The translations under genes were made by a program, and so were the position numbers. From Clostridiales bacterium (GTDB taxonomy: Bacteria; Bacillota_A; Clostridia; Oscillospirales; Acutalibacteraceae), in the NCBI GenBank assembly GCA_009774735.1, contig VSOH01000086.1:1-6586 (forward strand): 6,586 nucleotides of DNA, given 5' to 3'. Positions 1 through 6,542 of the stretch are shown piece by piece (positions within the stretch are counted from its first letter, which is position 1; every line of letters starts with the position of its first letter). Below the pieces are notes generated by a model. The model did not search any database. It was not told the DNA's origin and was given only the letters and a program-made list of their open reading frames with translations.

Positions 1-60
1 TACATTATTATCAAAGTTTTGTCAAGAAATTATTTTTCTCTGTAACTTTTGATGAGTTTA

Positions 61-69
61 TGCTATAAT
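61..69 (+). promoter_or_regulatory. Extended -10 promoter for recD2
   Basis: A perfect TATAAT hexamer at 64-69 is preceded by TG one base upstream (61-62), giving an extended -10 (TGnTATAAT) as used by the vegetative sigma factor in Gram-positives. The -35 region, about 17 bases upstream (near 41-46, TGTAAC), matches poorly, which is tolerated when the TG extension is present. Transcription would start near 76, leaving a leader of roughly 40 bases before the recD2 ATG at 115. Seen directly: the hexamer and TG. Inferred: that it is used. Confidence 0.68.
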
Positions 70-114
70 TAGTTTTACAGTTTATTTGGAGTTTTTATTT
101 TTGGTGGAGCAGTT

Positions 115-2337
115 ATGGCTGAAGAATTGGAAAATTTAACAGGTATAATTGAAGATATAACTTATCTGAACGAGTCAACAGGCTTTGGTGTTATTGAGGT
201 TGATGCCAGGGAGGAGTTTATAACTGTTGTTGGTGTGCTCGGCAATGTTATGGTAGGTGAGGAGGCTGTGTTTCAGGGGGAGTGGGTTATGCACCCAACC
301 TTTGGCAGACAGTTTAAGGCAGTGCGTCTTCAGCGTACTCTGCCTGCCGATGCTTCGGGTATGCTCCGTTTTCTTTCTGCAGGTATTGTCAAGGGTGTGC
401 GTGAAGCAACAGCAACAAAAATTGTTGAGCATTTCGGTGCAGATACCTTTAATGTTATTGAAAATGAGCCTGAACGCTTAGCTGAAATTAAAGGCATTAC
501 AAGGTCCAAGGCAAAAAAAATCAGTGCAGATTTTAAAATGCAGTTTGCAGCACGTGATGTTATGAATGGTCTTGCAGAATTAGGACTAAGTCAGCAGGAG
601 GCGTTTGATGCCTACAATCTGTATAAATCAAATGCTCTTGATATAATTAAAGAAAACCCTTATGCTTTTGTGGGGGAGGCAGGAGCCTTCACCTTTGAAC
701 GGGCAGACGAGATTGCATTTACGCTTGATGAGCCGCCGTTATTTGATTATCGCTCTCAGGCAGGTGTTGTTTATGTTGTAAGGCATAATTTGCATAACGG
801 TCATACCTGCCTGCCGAGAAACAGTATTATAAAGCCTGCGATGTCACTGCTTGACTGCAGTGAGGATGAGGTTGAAATTGCTATTGATAATGCTATTGAC
901 GTCAAACAGCTTGTCAGTGAGGAAATTGACGGCAGGGAGTTTCTCTTCTTGCCTGAGGTTTACCGTGCCGAGTCTGCTATAGCAGAGCGTATTCAGGTAA
1001 TGCTGAATTTTCCGCCTCAGCAAAAGGACATTACGACTGATGAGATTTTAGCCTTTGAACAGCTTAACGATATTGTTTTTGATGAAAAGCAGAGAACGGC
1101 AATAGAAATAGCCGTTAATATGGGGATGCTTATTTTAACAGGCGGACCGGGTACAGGTAAAACCACAACTGTTAAGGGTATCATCAGCCTTATGAAAAAC
1201 AGGGGACTTGATGTTGCACTGGCTGCACCGACAGGCAGGGCGGCAAAAAGAATGAGTGAGCTGACAGGCTATGAGGCTAAGACCATTCACCGCTTGCTTG
1301 AGGTTGAATACAAGGATGGTGCAGCAGAGCCGAGCTTTTGCCACAATCTCAGGAATCCGCTTGAATGTGATGCTGTTATTGTTGACGAGCTTTCAATGGT
1401 GGATGTTACAATATTTGCGGCGTTGCTTGATGCACTGCCGCTTTCCTGCAGGCTTATTATGGTTGGTGACAAGGATCAGCTTCCCCCTGTGGGAGCAGGG
1501 AATGTGCTTGCTGATTTAATCAAAAGCGGTTTAATAGGCGTTGTCAGCCTTGATAAGATATTCCGACAGGCTATGGAAAGCAGAATTGTTTCAAATGCGC
1601 ATCGGGTTGTTAACGGTGAAATGCCCGAATTCTGCAATGACGCAAGCTCTGATTTCTTTTTGCTGAATGAAAATTCACGCTATAATGCGCCCGGAAAGCT
1701 GGTTAATTTAGTGATTAACAGAATACCGGCAGGCTACGGTTATAATCCGCTGTCGGATATACAGGTGCTCTGTCCAAGCAGAAAGGGCGAGGTAGGTACT
1801 GAAAACCTTAATGCCCTTTTGCAGGAGAAATTAAATCCGCCATCAAGAGAAAAAGCGGAAATCAGAAACCGAGGCTACATACTTCGTGAGGGCGACAAGG
1901 TTATGCAGATAAAAAACAACTATGATGTGCCTTGGTTTAAGAGTGATGAAAACGGCACAGGTGTGTTCAATGGCGATATAGGAATTTTAACACGCATTGA
2001 TAAGGCAAATGATATAATTAATGTTCAATTTGATGACAGGGAGGCAATGTACAGCATTGAAAACGCTAAGGAAATTGAGCTTGCTTATGCAATGACCGTG
2101 CATAAAAGTCAGGGCAGTGAGTTTGATGTGGTTGTTATGCCTACTATCAATACTCCGCCTAAGCTTGCTTACAGGAACTTGTTTTATACTGCTTTGACAC
2201 GTGCTAAAAGCCTGCTTATTATTGTAGGGAATCATGGTTCAATAAAAGCAATGGTTGATAATGATAAAAAGAGCAGGCGGTACAGTGCACTCATACATTT
2301 TTTATATAAGGAAAATTCAGGTCCTTTTGAATCTTGA
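115..2337 (+). CDS. recD2: RecD2-type ATP-dependent 5'-3' DNA helicase (SF1B)
   Basis: A complete 740-residue RecD2 (RecD-like helicase, YrrC family). RecD2 unwinds DNA 5' to 3' and acts in recombination, mismatch repair and replication-fork maintenance in bacteria where it is not part of RecBCD. The N-terminus (about residues 1-80) has the OB-like domain of the family (TGIIEDITY, HPTFGRQF), followed by helix-hairpin-helix-like repeats (about 85-200; IKGITRSKAKKI). The helicase core shows the Q-motif region (FDEKQRTAI), Walker A GGPGTGKTT at 343-351 with K349, Walker B VDELSMVD at 423-430, motif III GDKDQLPPVG at 451-460, the FRQ box, motif V HKSQG at 663-667, and motif VI YTALTRAK at 691-698 with R696. 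Length lies between the D. radiodurans (about 715) and B. subtilis (about 800) proteins. The ATG at 115 is supported by GGTGGAG at 103-109. No truncation or missing catalytic residue is apparent. No RecB or RecC gene is adjacent. Confidence 0.96.
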   Translation: MAEELENLTGIIEDITYLNESTGFGVIEVDAREEFITVVGVLGNVMVGEEAVFQGEWVMHPTFGRQFKAVRLQRTLPADASGMLRFLSAGIVKGVREATATKIVEHFGADTFNVIENEPERLAEIKGITRSKAKKISADFKMQFAARDVMNGLAELGLSQQEAFDAYNLYKSNALDIIKENPYAFVGEAGAFTFERADEIAFTLDEPPLFDYRSQAGVVYVVRHNLHNGHTCLPRNSIIKPAMSLLDCSEDEVEIAIDNAIDVKQLVSEEIDGREFLFLPEVYRAESAIAERIQVMLNFPPQQKDITTDEILAFEQLNDIVFDEKQRTAIEIAVNMGMLILTGGPGTGKTTTVKGIISLMKNRGLDVALAAPTGRAAKRMSELTGYEAKTIHRLLEVEYKDGAAEPSFCHNLRNPLECDAVIVDELSMVDVTIFAALLDALPLSCRLIMVGDKDQLPPVGAGNVLADLIKSGLIGVVSLDKIFRQAMESRIVSNAHRVVNGEMPEFCNDASSDFFLLNENSRYNAPGKLVNLVINRIPAGYGYNPLSDIQVLCPSRKGEVGTENLNALLQEKLNPPSREKAEIRNRGYILREGDKVMQIKNNYDVPWFKSDENGTGVFNGDIGILTRIDKANDIINVQFDDREAMYSIENAKEIELAYAMTVHKSQGSEFDVVVMPTINTPPKLAYRNLFYTALTRAKSLLIIVGNHGSIKAMVDNDKKSRRYSALIHFLYKENSGPFES

Positions 2338-2362
2338 CATTATGCTTTTTTTAAAGTAACAT
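2334..2362 (+). promoter_or_regulatory. Probable sigma-A promoter for mreB, overlapping the recD2 stop codon
   Basis: A perfect -35 hexamer TTGACA lies at 2334-2339 and contains the recD2 stop codon TGA (2335-2337). After an ideal 17-base spacer comes TAACAT at 2357-2362, matching TATAAT at four of six positions including the first two and the last two. Transcription would start near 2369, about 35 bases before the mreB ATG. The spacer holds a T-run (2346-2352). A promoter here would let mreB and the downstream ECF genes be expressed independently of recD2. Activity is inferred from sequence only. Confidence 0.6.
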
Positions 2363-2403
2363 TAGTATATCAGTTTTTAGTATTTGTTATAAGGGTTGTT
2401 ATT

Positions 2404-3432
2404 ATGTTCGGCTATGATTTAGGTATAGATTTAGGTACAGGCAGTATTGTTATATCTGTTGTAGGCAAGGGGGTAGTGCTGGATGAGCCATCCTATGTTG
2501 CCTATGATACAGAAAGTGAAAAGGTTATATATGCGGGTAAAAGGGCTTATTTTCTGCAGGGCAGGGAGCCTAAGGGCGTAGAGGTTGTTCAGCCTATTGT
2601 CAATGGTGCTGTCAGCAATTATTCACTGGCTTGTCAGATGGTAAGGCATTTTATTAACAGAGTTATAAAGAGGAATATTTTCAGACCTCGTGTTGTTGCA
2701 AGTGTTCCGTCAATCAGTACGGATGTTGAAAGAAGAATTTTAATTTCCGTTATTATTAATGCAGGTGCAAAGTCTGTATGCCTTATTGAGGAAAGCCTTT
2801 GTGCTGCTTTTGGTTTTGGAATTGACCCTCTTAATCCCGGAGGCGTATTTGTTATAGATGTCGGTGCAGGTACAACGGATATGGCAGTTGTTTCACAAGG
2901 TTCAATCAGTCAGAATGAAACGATTAAAATTGCGGGTGACAGCTTTGATGAAGCCATAGTTAAGTATATGCGTGAAAAATATGATGTTTTAATCGGACTG
3001 AGAATGGCGGAGGATATTAAGAAAAATATTGGCTGTGCAGTTTATCGTGACAATAATGTGACTATGCTGGCAAAGGGCAGGAATCAGACATCAGGTCTGC
3101 CTGAATCGGTTGAGATTTCAGGCAATGAAATCTGCGATTGTCTGAAGCCGCAGCTTGATAAAATAGTCAATACAGCATTGGAGCTTTTTGAGCGTACATC
3201 ACCGCAGCTTGTAAGTGATATTACGAACAGTGGTGTTCTTCTGACAGGCGGTTGCTCACAGCTTTACGGACTTGACAAGCTGATTAGTGACCATTTAAAG
3301 GTGCAGGTTACCGTGCCTGTTCATCCTGATTTATGCGTATCCAAGGGCTGTGAGGCAGCACTGAAAAAAATGGGTCTGCTTGACCGCTATGGTTATACCT
3401 TTAAAACGAAGGAAGAGGTTAAAACAAGATAA
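2404..3432 (+). CDS. mreB: Divergent MreB/Mbl-family actin-like rod-shape protein
   Basis: A 342-residue bacterial actin, the usual MreB length. MreB forms membrane-bound filaments that guide the elongation machinery for peptidoglycan. The fold is recognisable from phosphate-1 loop DLGTGSIV (9-16), VPSxxTxVERR (near residues 100-110), LIEES (127-131), phosphate-2 loop IDVGAGTTD (151-159), RMAEDIK (200-206) and the adenosine motif LLTGGCSQLYGLDKLI (from 279). Several normally fixed positions differ from textbook MreB: DLGTGSI rather than DLGTANT, EES rather than EEP, DVGAGTTD rather than DIGGGTTE, RMAED rather than RTAEE, and a hydrophobic stretch (ILISVII) where MreB usually has charged residues after VERR. 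It may therefore be a secondary paralogue (Mbl/MreBH-like or a lineage-specific class). The start at 2404 has AAGGG at 2391-2395, eight bases upstream. No mreC or mreD follows; the next gene is an ECF transporter component. The symbol denotes the family rather than proven orthology. Confidence 0.88.
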   Translation: MFGYDLGIDLGTGSIVISVVGKGVVLDEPSYVAYDTESEKVIYAGKRAYFLQGREPKGVEVVQPIVNGAVSNYSLACQMVRHFINRVIKRNIFRPRVVASVPSISTDVERRILISVIINAGAKSVCLIEESLCAAFGFGIDPLNPGGVFVIDVGAGTTDMAVVSQGSISQNETIKIAGDSFDEAIVKYMREKYDVLIGLRMAEDIKKNIGCAVYRDNNVTMLAKGRNQTSGLPESVEISGNEICDCLKPQLDKIVNTALELFERTSPQLVSDITNSGVLLTGGCSQLYGLDKLISDHLKVQVTVPVHPDLCVSKGCEAALKKMGLLDRYGYTFKTKEEVKTR

Positions 3433-3452
3433 TTTAATATTGCTGAAAGAAT

Positions 3453-3468
3453 AGGAGGTGGCACTGTG
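3453..3468 (+). promoter_or_regulatory. Strong ribosome binding site fixing a GTG start for ecfT
   Basis: AGGAGGTG at 3453-3460 is an almost complete anti-Shine-Dalgarno match. It lies six to seven bases before the GTG at 3466. No ATG lies in frame nearby, and the protein from this GTG opens with MDRFSKYNP, the expected N-terminus of this T-component family, so the GTG start is preferred. Confidence 0.85.
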
Positions 3469-4317
3469 GACAGATTTTCAAAATATAATCCCAAGGCTGC
3501 CTTCTCGTTTTTTCTGGTAGAAATACTGCTGACAATTGTTATTTTTAATCCGATACTGCTGGCAGTTTCATTTGTTTCGGCATTTGCCTATAAATTAAAG
3601 CTTGATGGCAGGGCAGCTTTTCTGTATCTTTTAAAATTTATATTGCCTATGATTCTTCTTGTAATGGTATTTAATTTTGCTTTTTCACATTACGGAATGA
3701 CGGTGTTATTTGTTTTTCGTGAGATGAATTTTACTGCGGAAAGTCTTTTCTATGGCTTCACCCAGGGGCTGCTGTTAGGCTGTGTTATGATGTGGTTTTC
3801 CTGTTACAGCAGGGTTATTACTGCGGAAAGATTTATTGCAGTTTTCGGCAGAATAATACCTAATACGGCACTGATTTTTTCTATGGTGCTTTCGTTTATT
3901 CCAAGGCTCAGGAAAAATGCGGGTGAAATCAGTGATGCAAGACAGCTTGTGAACAGTGAAAGCAAACTGAAAAAAAGTATAAATAATTTTTCCGCACTGA
4001 TTACAATGACACTTGAGGAGAGTATTGAAACGGCTGATTCTATGAAAGCAAGGGGATATAATAAGGGCAGAAGTATATATTTGAAATATTGCTTTTCATT
4101 GAAGGATTTATTTTTGCTTGTATTTACATTTATAGCGGGTACGGTGCTTTTGGTTTTCAAAGGAATGGGTTATCTTGATTTTTTATTTGACCCTGTAATT
4201 AAAATGGACAGGCTGTCGATTTGGGCAGTGATTATTTTTGCAGTGCTGTCACTGCTGCCTGTGATTATTGATTTTCTGGAGGATATGAGATGGTTTTATT
4301 TAAAACGGAAAATTTGA
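3466..4317 (+). CDS. ecfT: ECF transporter membrane (T) component, EcfT/CbiQ family
   Basis: A 283-residue integral membrane protein of the EcfT/CbiQ family. The T component is the membrane scaffold that couples ATP hydrolysis by the two ATPase domains to tilting of the substrate-binding S component. Hydrophobic segments lie at about 14-45, 50-73, 87-112, 128-146, 208-232 and 248-272. Between the fourth and fifth is a long amphipathic cytoplasmic region with the two Ala-Arg coupling motifs: DAR (A158-R159) in SDARQL and KARG (A195-R196-G197) in DSMKARGY. These are the conserved signatures that insert into grooves of the ATPases. The wording FSCY, FGRIIP and IETADSMKARGY resembles T components of gut clostridia. 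The last 28 bases overlap the ATPase gene, implying translational coupling. The gene starts with GTG, 33 bases after mreB. Assignment to the T family is firm; the substrate is not indicated. Confidence 0.93.
   Translation: MDRFSKYNPKAAFSFFLVEILLTIVIFNPILLAVSFVSAFAYKLKLDGRAAFLYLLKFILPMILLVMVFNFAFSHYGMTVLFVFREMNFTAESLFYGFTQGLLLGCVMMWFSCYSRVITAERFIAVFGRIIPNTALIFSMVLSFIPRLRKNAGEISDARQLVNSESKLKKSINNFSALITMTLEESIETADSMKARGYNKGRSIYLKYCFSLKDLFLLVFTFIAGTVLLVFKGMGYLDFLFDPVIKMDRLSIWAVIIFAVLSLLPVIIDFLEDMRWFYLKRKI
4278..4292 (+). promoter_or_regulatory. Ribosome binding site for the ATPase gene, inside ecfT
   Basis: GGAGG at 4278-4282 lies seven bases before the ATG at 4290, inside the last codons of ecfT. 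A nearer ATG at 4285 is in another frame. This fixes the start of the ATPase gene 28 bases before the ecfT stop. Confidence 0.8.
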
Positions 4318-5735
4318 CATTTGCATATCCTGCTGAAAAGGATAATGCGCTGAGTAATGTTAATCTTCAGATTAACAAGGGAGAGTTAATTGTTTTAATG
4401 GGCAGAACAGGCAGTGGTAAGTCGACGCTGTTAAAGCTGTTCAATCCTGCTATTGCACCCTTTGGAAGAATAGATGGTGAAATTAAGGTTAACACAAAGC
4501 AAATTGGCTATGTTGGTCAGAATCCCGAGTTGACATTTGTAAGTGAAAATGTTCGTTCTGAGCTGGTTTTTGCGTTGGAAAATCAAAGACTAAGCAATAA
4601 TGATATTGCGTTGCGGCTTGGTGAGATTTCATCCTTCTTCAATCTTTCACATCTGCTTGACAGGAATATAAGTACACTGTCAGGCGGTGAAAAGGCAACC
4701 GTTGCGATAGCGGCGGCTATGATAAATAAGGCGGATGCAATTATTCTTGATGAGCCGACAGCTCAGCTTGACAGCAAATCATCATATGAGCTGATTAACC
4801 TGCTTAAAAGAGTCAATGATGAGCTTGGTGTGACTGTGCTGATTACAACGCATTTAAGTGACGGACTTATTGATAAGTGTGACAGACTGGTTGTTCTGGA
4901 TAATGGCAGCGTTATTTTTGATGATGTGACTGAAAATGTCAATGATGAGGTGCTGCCCTTTTATCCGTTATCGGCACAGCTTTTTGAAAGCAGACCGCTG
5001 ACAGTTAAGGGTGCAATACCTTTTTCAGGGGTTTTGAATGAAAAGCCTGTTGAAAACAACTCCATTTCCTCGGAAATAGTTAACCTGAAAAGTATAACCT
5101 TTGCCTATGAAAAGAAGGGCAGAGATATTCTTGACCGACTTGATTTCAAAGCCTATGATAGAAAAATACACTGTATTATCGGTGCAAACGGCAGCGGTAA
5201 AACAACGCTGCTTAAAATAATAGCCGGTATTAAAAAGCCCTATAGCGGCAAGGTTAAGGTTAACGGCAGAGTTGCCTATCTTCCTCAAAATCCGAATTAT
5301 CTTTTTATCAAGGATACTGTAGGCGAGGAGATTGACCGTAAAACTGCTGAGGAATTCGGTTTGGGTGACAGGCTTGATATGCATCCATATGATTTAAGCG
5401 GAGGGCAGGCTCAGAAATTAGCTATGGCAATACTGTCAAAGCAGAATTATGATATTATGCTGTTGGATGAGCCTTCAAAGGCACTTGATGTATTTTATAA
5501 AAAAGAACTGATTTCATATTTGAAATCACTGAATAAAACGATAATAATTGTTTCACACGATTTGGATTTTGTGGGTGATGTTGCCGACTATGTTTCATTT
5601 TTATCTGATGGTGTTATAACGCTTGCCGGTGAACGGCGTCAGGTGCTTTCAAGCCTGAGTTACTATACAACACAGGTAAGACGAATAACCGCATCCCGTT
5701 TAACCTCTGCTGTTTCAACGGAGGATTTGCTATGA
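4290..5735 (+). CDS. ECF transporter duplicated ATPase (fused A1-A2 nucleotide-binding domains)
   Basis: A 481-residue protein with two ABC ATPase domains in one chain, the fused form of EcfA1 and EcfA2 (as in YkoD-type proteins). It hydrolyses ATP to power the ECF transporter on the cytoplasmic face. Domain 1 (about 1-215): Walker A GRTGSGKST (38-46), Q-loop Q77, signature LSGGE (130-134), Walker B IILDEP (151-156, catalytic E155), D-loop QLD, switch H188. Domain 2 (about 260-455): Walker A GANGSGKTT (298-306), Q333, LSGGQ (369-373), LLDEP (391-395, E394), switch H423. All catalytic residues are present in both halves, so both sites look competent. The helical part of domain 2 is short: 36 residues from Q-loop to signature against 53 in domain 1. 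In domain 1 the signature runs into KAT rather than the usual basic/QR residues. The gene overlaps ecfT by 28 bases and the S component by 4. Membership is firm; substrate is unknown. Confidence 0.94.
   Translation: MVLFKTENLTFAYPAEKDNALSNVNLQINKGELIVLMGRTGSGKSTLLKLFNPAIAPFGRIDGEIKVNTKQIGYVGQNPELTFVSENVRSELVFALENQRLSNNDIALRLGEISSFFNLSHLLDRNISTLSGGEKATVAIAAAMINKADAIILDEPTAQLDSKSSYELINLLKRVNDELGVTVLITTHLSDGLIDKCDRLVVLDNGSVIFDDVTENVNDEVLPFYPLSAQLFESRPLTVKGAIPFSGVLNEKPVENNSISSEIVNLKSITFAYEKKGRDILDRLDFKAYDRKIHCIIGANGSGKTTLLKIIAGIKKPYSGKVKVNGRVAYLPQNPNYLFIKDTVGEEIDRKTAEEFGLGDRLDMHPYDLSGGQAQKLAMAILSKQNYDIMLLDEPSKALDVFYKKELISYLKSLNKTIIIVSHDLDFVGDVADYVSFLSDGVITLAGERRQVLSSLSYYTTQVRRITASRLTSAVSTEDLL
5720..5735 (+). 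promoter_or_regulatory. Ribosome binding site and ATGA overlap coupling the ATPase and S-component genes
   Basis: GGAGGA at 5720-5725 lies about seven bases upstream of the ATG at 5732. That ATG shares bases with the ATPase stop codon TGA (5733-5735) in a classic ATGA overlap. This fixes the S-component start and implies translational coupling. Confidence 0.85.
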
Positions 5736-6412
5736 AAAAACTGTTCTTATTGATTTGCACAGTGGCAGGATTCGTTTTTATCATCATCTGGCAGCTGTTT
5801 TTTACAAATACAAACTATTATCTTGTTGCAGTTGTTATTCTGATTTTATCAATGCTTCCGTTCTTTGTATCATTTGAAAAGAGCCGACCGTCAGCAAGAG
5901 AGCTGACCTTGATTGCAGGGCTCATAGCTGTTGCTGTTATAAGCAGAGCCGTGTTTTATCTTATACCGCAGGTTAAGCCTATAGGTGCTGTTGTTATTGT
6001 CTGCGGTGCCTGTCTTGGTGCAAAGCGCGGCTATTTTATTGGTGCTATGTCTGCGTTTTTGTCAAATTTTATTTTCGGTCAGGGGATATGGACCCCCTTT
6101 CAGATGGTTGCAATGGGTATTGTCGGACTCGCAGCAGGTTTGATGTTTAATAAAAAAGCAAAGCGTATTCCGATGGCAATAGCAGGCTTTGTGCTCTGCT
6201 TTGCAGTTTACGGATTGATTGTTGATTTAAGCTCGGTGCTTATGATGACGAATGATTACAGTATGATGTCAGTGCTGTCCATTTACGCAGCAGGTGTGCC
6301 GTTCGGCTTAACCTTCGGGGCTACAACAGCAGTGTTTCTTTTGCTGTTCGGCGAAGCATTTGCAAAAAAAATTAATCGTATAGTGATGAAGTACGGCATT
6401 TTGGAGGGTTAG
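5732..6412 (+). CDS. ECF transporter substrate-binding (S) component, substrate unknown
   Basis: A 226-residue, very hydrophobic protein, the S component that captures a vitamin or cofactor outside the cell and delivers it through the T-A1-A2 module. Residues from about 57 to 212 form a six-helix core typical of S components: helix 1 (57-79) carries AGLIA (62-66), an AxxxA motif as used for contact with EcfT; GACLGAKRGYFIGAMSAFLSN (about 92-112) and the loop GQGIWTPFQM (116-125) are further core elements. Two extra helices precede the core (about 3-24 and 29-48), separated from it by a charged stretch (EKSRPSARE), making the protein longer than the 170-200 residues usual for this class. The WTPFQ loop resembles a clostridial S family that I associate, from memory only, with predicted B12-related ECF systems. 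That substrate guess is weak. No riboswitch precedes the operon to support it. The start at 5732 overlaps the ATPase stop by four bases. Confidence 0.88.
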   Translation: MKKLFLLICTVAGFVFIIIWQLFFTNTNYYLVAVVILILSMLPFFVSFEKSRPSARELTLIAGLIAVAVISRAVFYLIPQVKPIGAVVIVCGACLGAKRGYFIGAMSAFLSNFIFGQGIWTPFQMVAMGIVGLAAGLMFNKKAKRIPMAIAGFVLCFAVYGLIVDLSSVLMMTNDYSMMSVLSIYAAGVPFGLTFGATTAVFLLLFGEAFAKKINRIVMKYGILEG

Positions 6413-6416
6413 AATG
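6403..6416 (+). promoter_or_regulatory. Ribosome binding site for the terminal small ORF
   Basis: GGAGGG at 6403-6408 lies five bases before the ATG at 6414 and within the last codons of the S-component gene. It is as strong as the sites of the ECF genes and is the main reason to believe that the small ORF downstream is translated. Confidence 0.7.
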
Positions 6417-6542
6417 AATAACGATATTTTTACAAAGCTGTCAAGGCTTGCTGAAATTATGTCAATAATCGGTGTGTGTACCCTTGGTATCAATCCTGCC
6501 TTTGGTGTTATGGGTATAACAGTGGGACTCGTTTTTAAATAA
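6414..6542 (+). CDS. Small hydrophobic protein of unknown function (42 aa), possibly the front of a broken or longer gene
   Basis: A 42-codon ORF starting one base after the S-component stop, with GGAGGG five bases upstream. It begins MNNDIFTKLSRLAEI, a short amphipathic segment, then one long hydrophobic stretch (about residues 15-41; IMSIIGVCTLGINPAFG, then VMGITVGLVF) able to form one membrane helix or a re-entrant hairpin. I do not recognise a family. The position suggests co-expression with the ECF transporter, perhaps as a small accessory subunit or an unrelated small membrane protein. The TAA at 6540-6542 is followed in the same frame by 14 open codons up to the window end, beginning KGAELDYKNKKRLR, a charged run that would suit the loop after a membrane helix. 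The TAA could therefore be a nonsense change in a longer small membrane protein, although 14 stop-free codons can easily occur by chance. Confidence 0.6.
   Translation: MNNDIFTKLSRLAEIMSIIGVCTLGINPAFGVMGITVGLVFK

Noticed and set aside
1..114. Riboswitch (cobalamin, TPP or SAM type) in a leader
   Set aside because: The leaders before recD2, mreB and ecfT are about 40, 35 and 33 bases of transcribed sequence, too short for a known vitamin riboswitch, and no conserved core motif is visible.
2314..2352. Possible terminator after recD2 (T-run at 2346-2352 with a 5-base inverted repeat ATTCA/TGAAT near 2314-2331)
   Set aside because: The stem is only five AT-rich pairs, lies inside the coding end of recD2 and is about 15 bases away from the T-run, so it does not form an intrinsic terminator.
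3804..4160. 118-codon ORF on the minus strand opposite ecfT
   Set aside because: It is antisense to a gene with clear T-component motifs, has low-complexity Ser/Leu-rich translation and no convincing ribosome binding site or family resemblance.
4314..4535. TTGACA hexamers at 4314-4319 and 4530-4535 as internal promoters
   Set aside because: Both lie in coding sequence. For the first, the nearest -10-like hexamer (GATAAT) is 21 bases away, too far for a standard promoter; the second has no good -10 at 16-18 bases.
5025..5384. 119-codon ORF on the minus strand opposite the second ATPase domain
   Set aside because: It is antisense to the Walker A and Q-loop region of a well-supported ATPase; its translation matches nothing I recognise.
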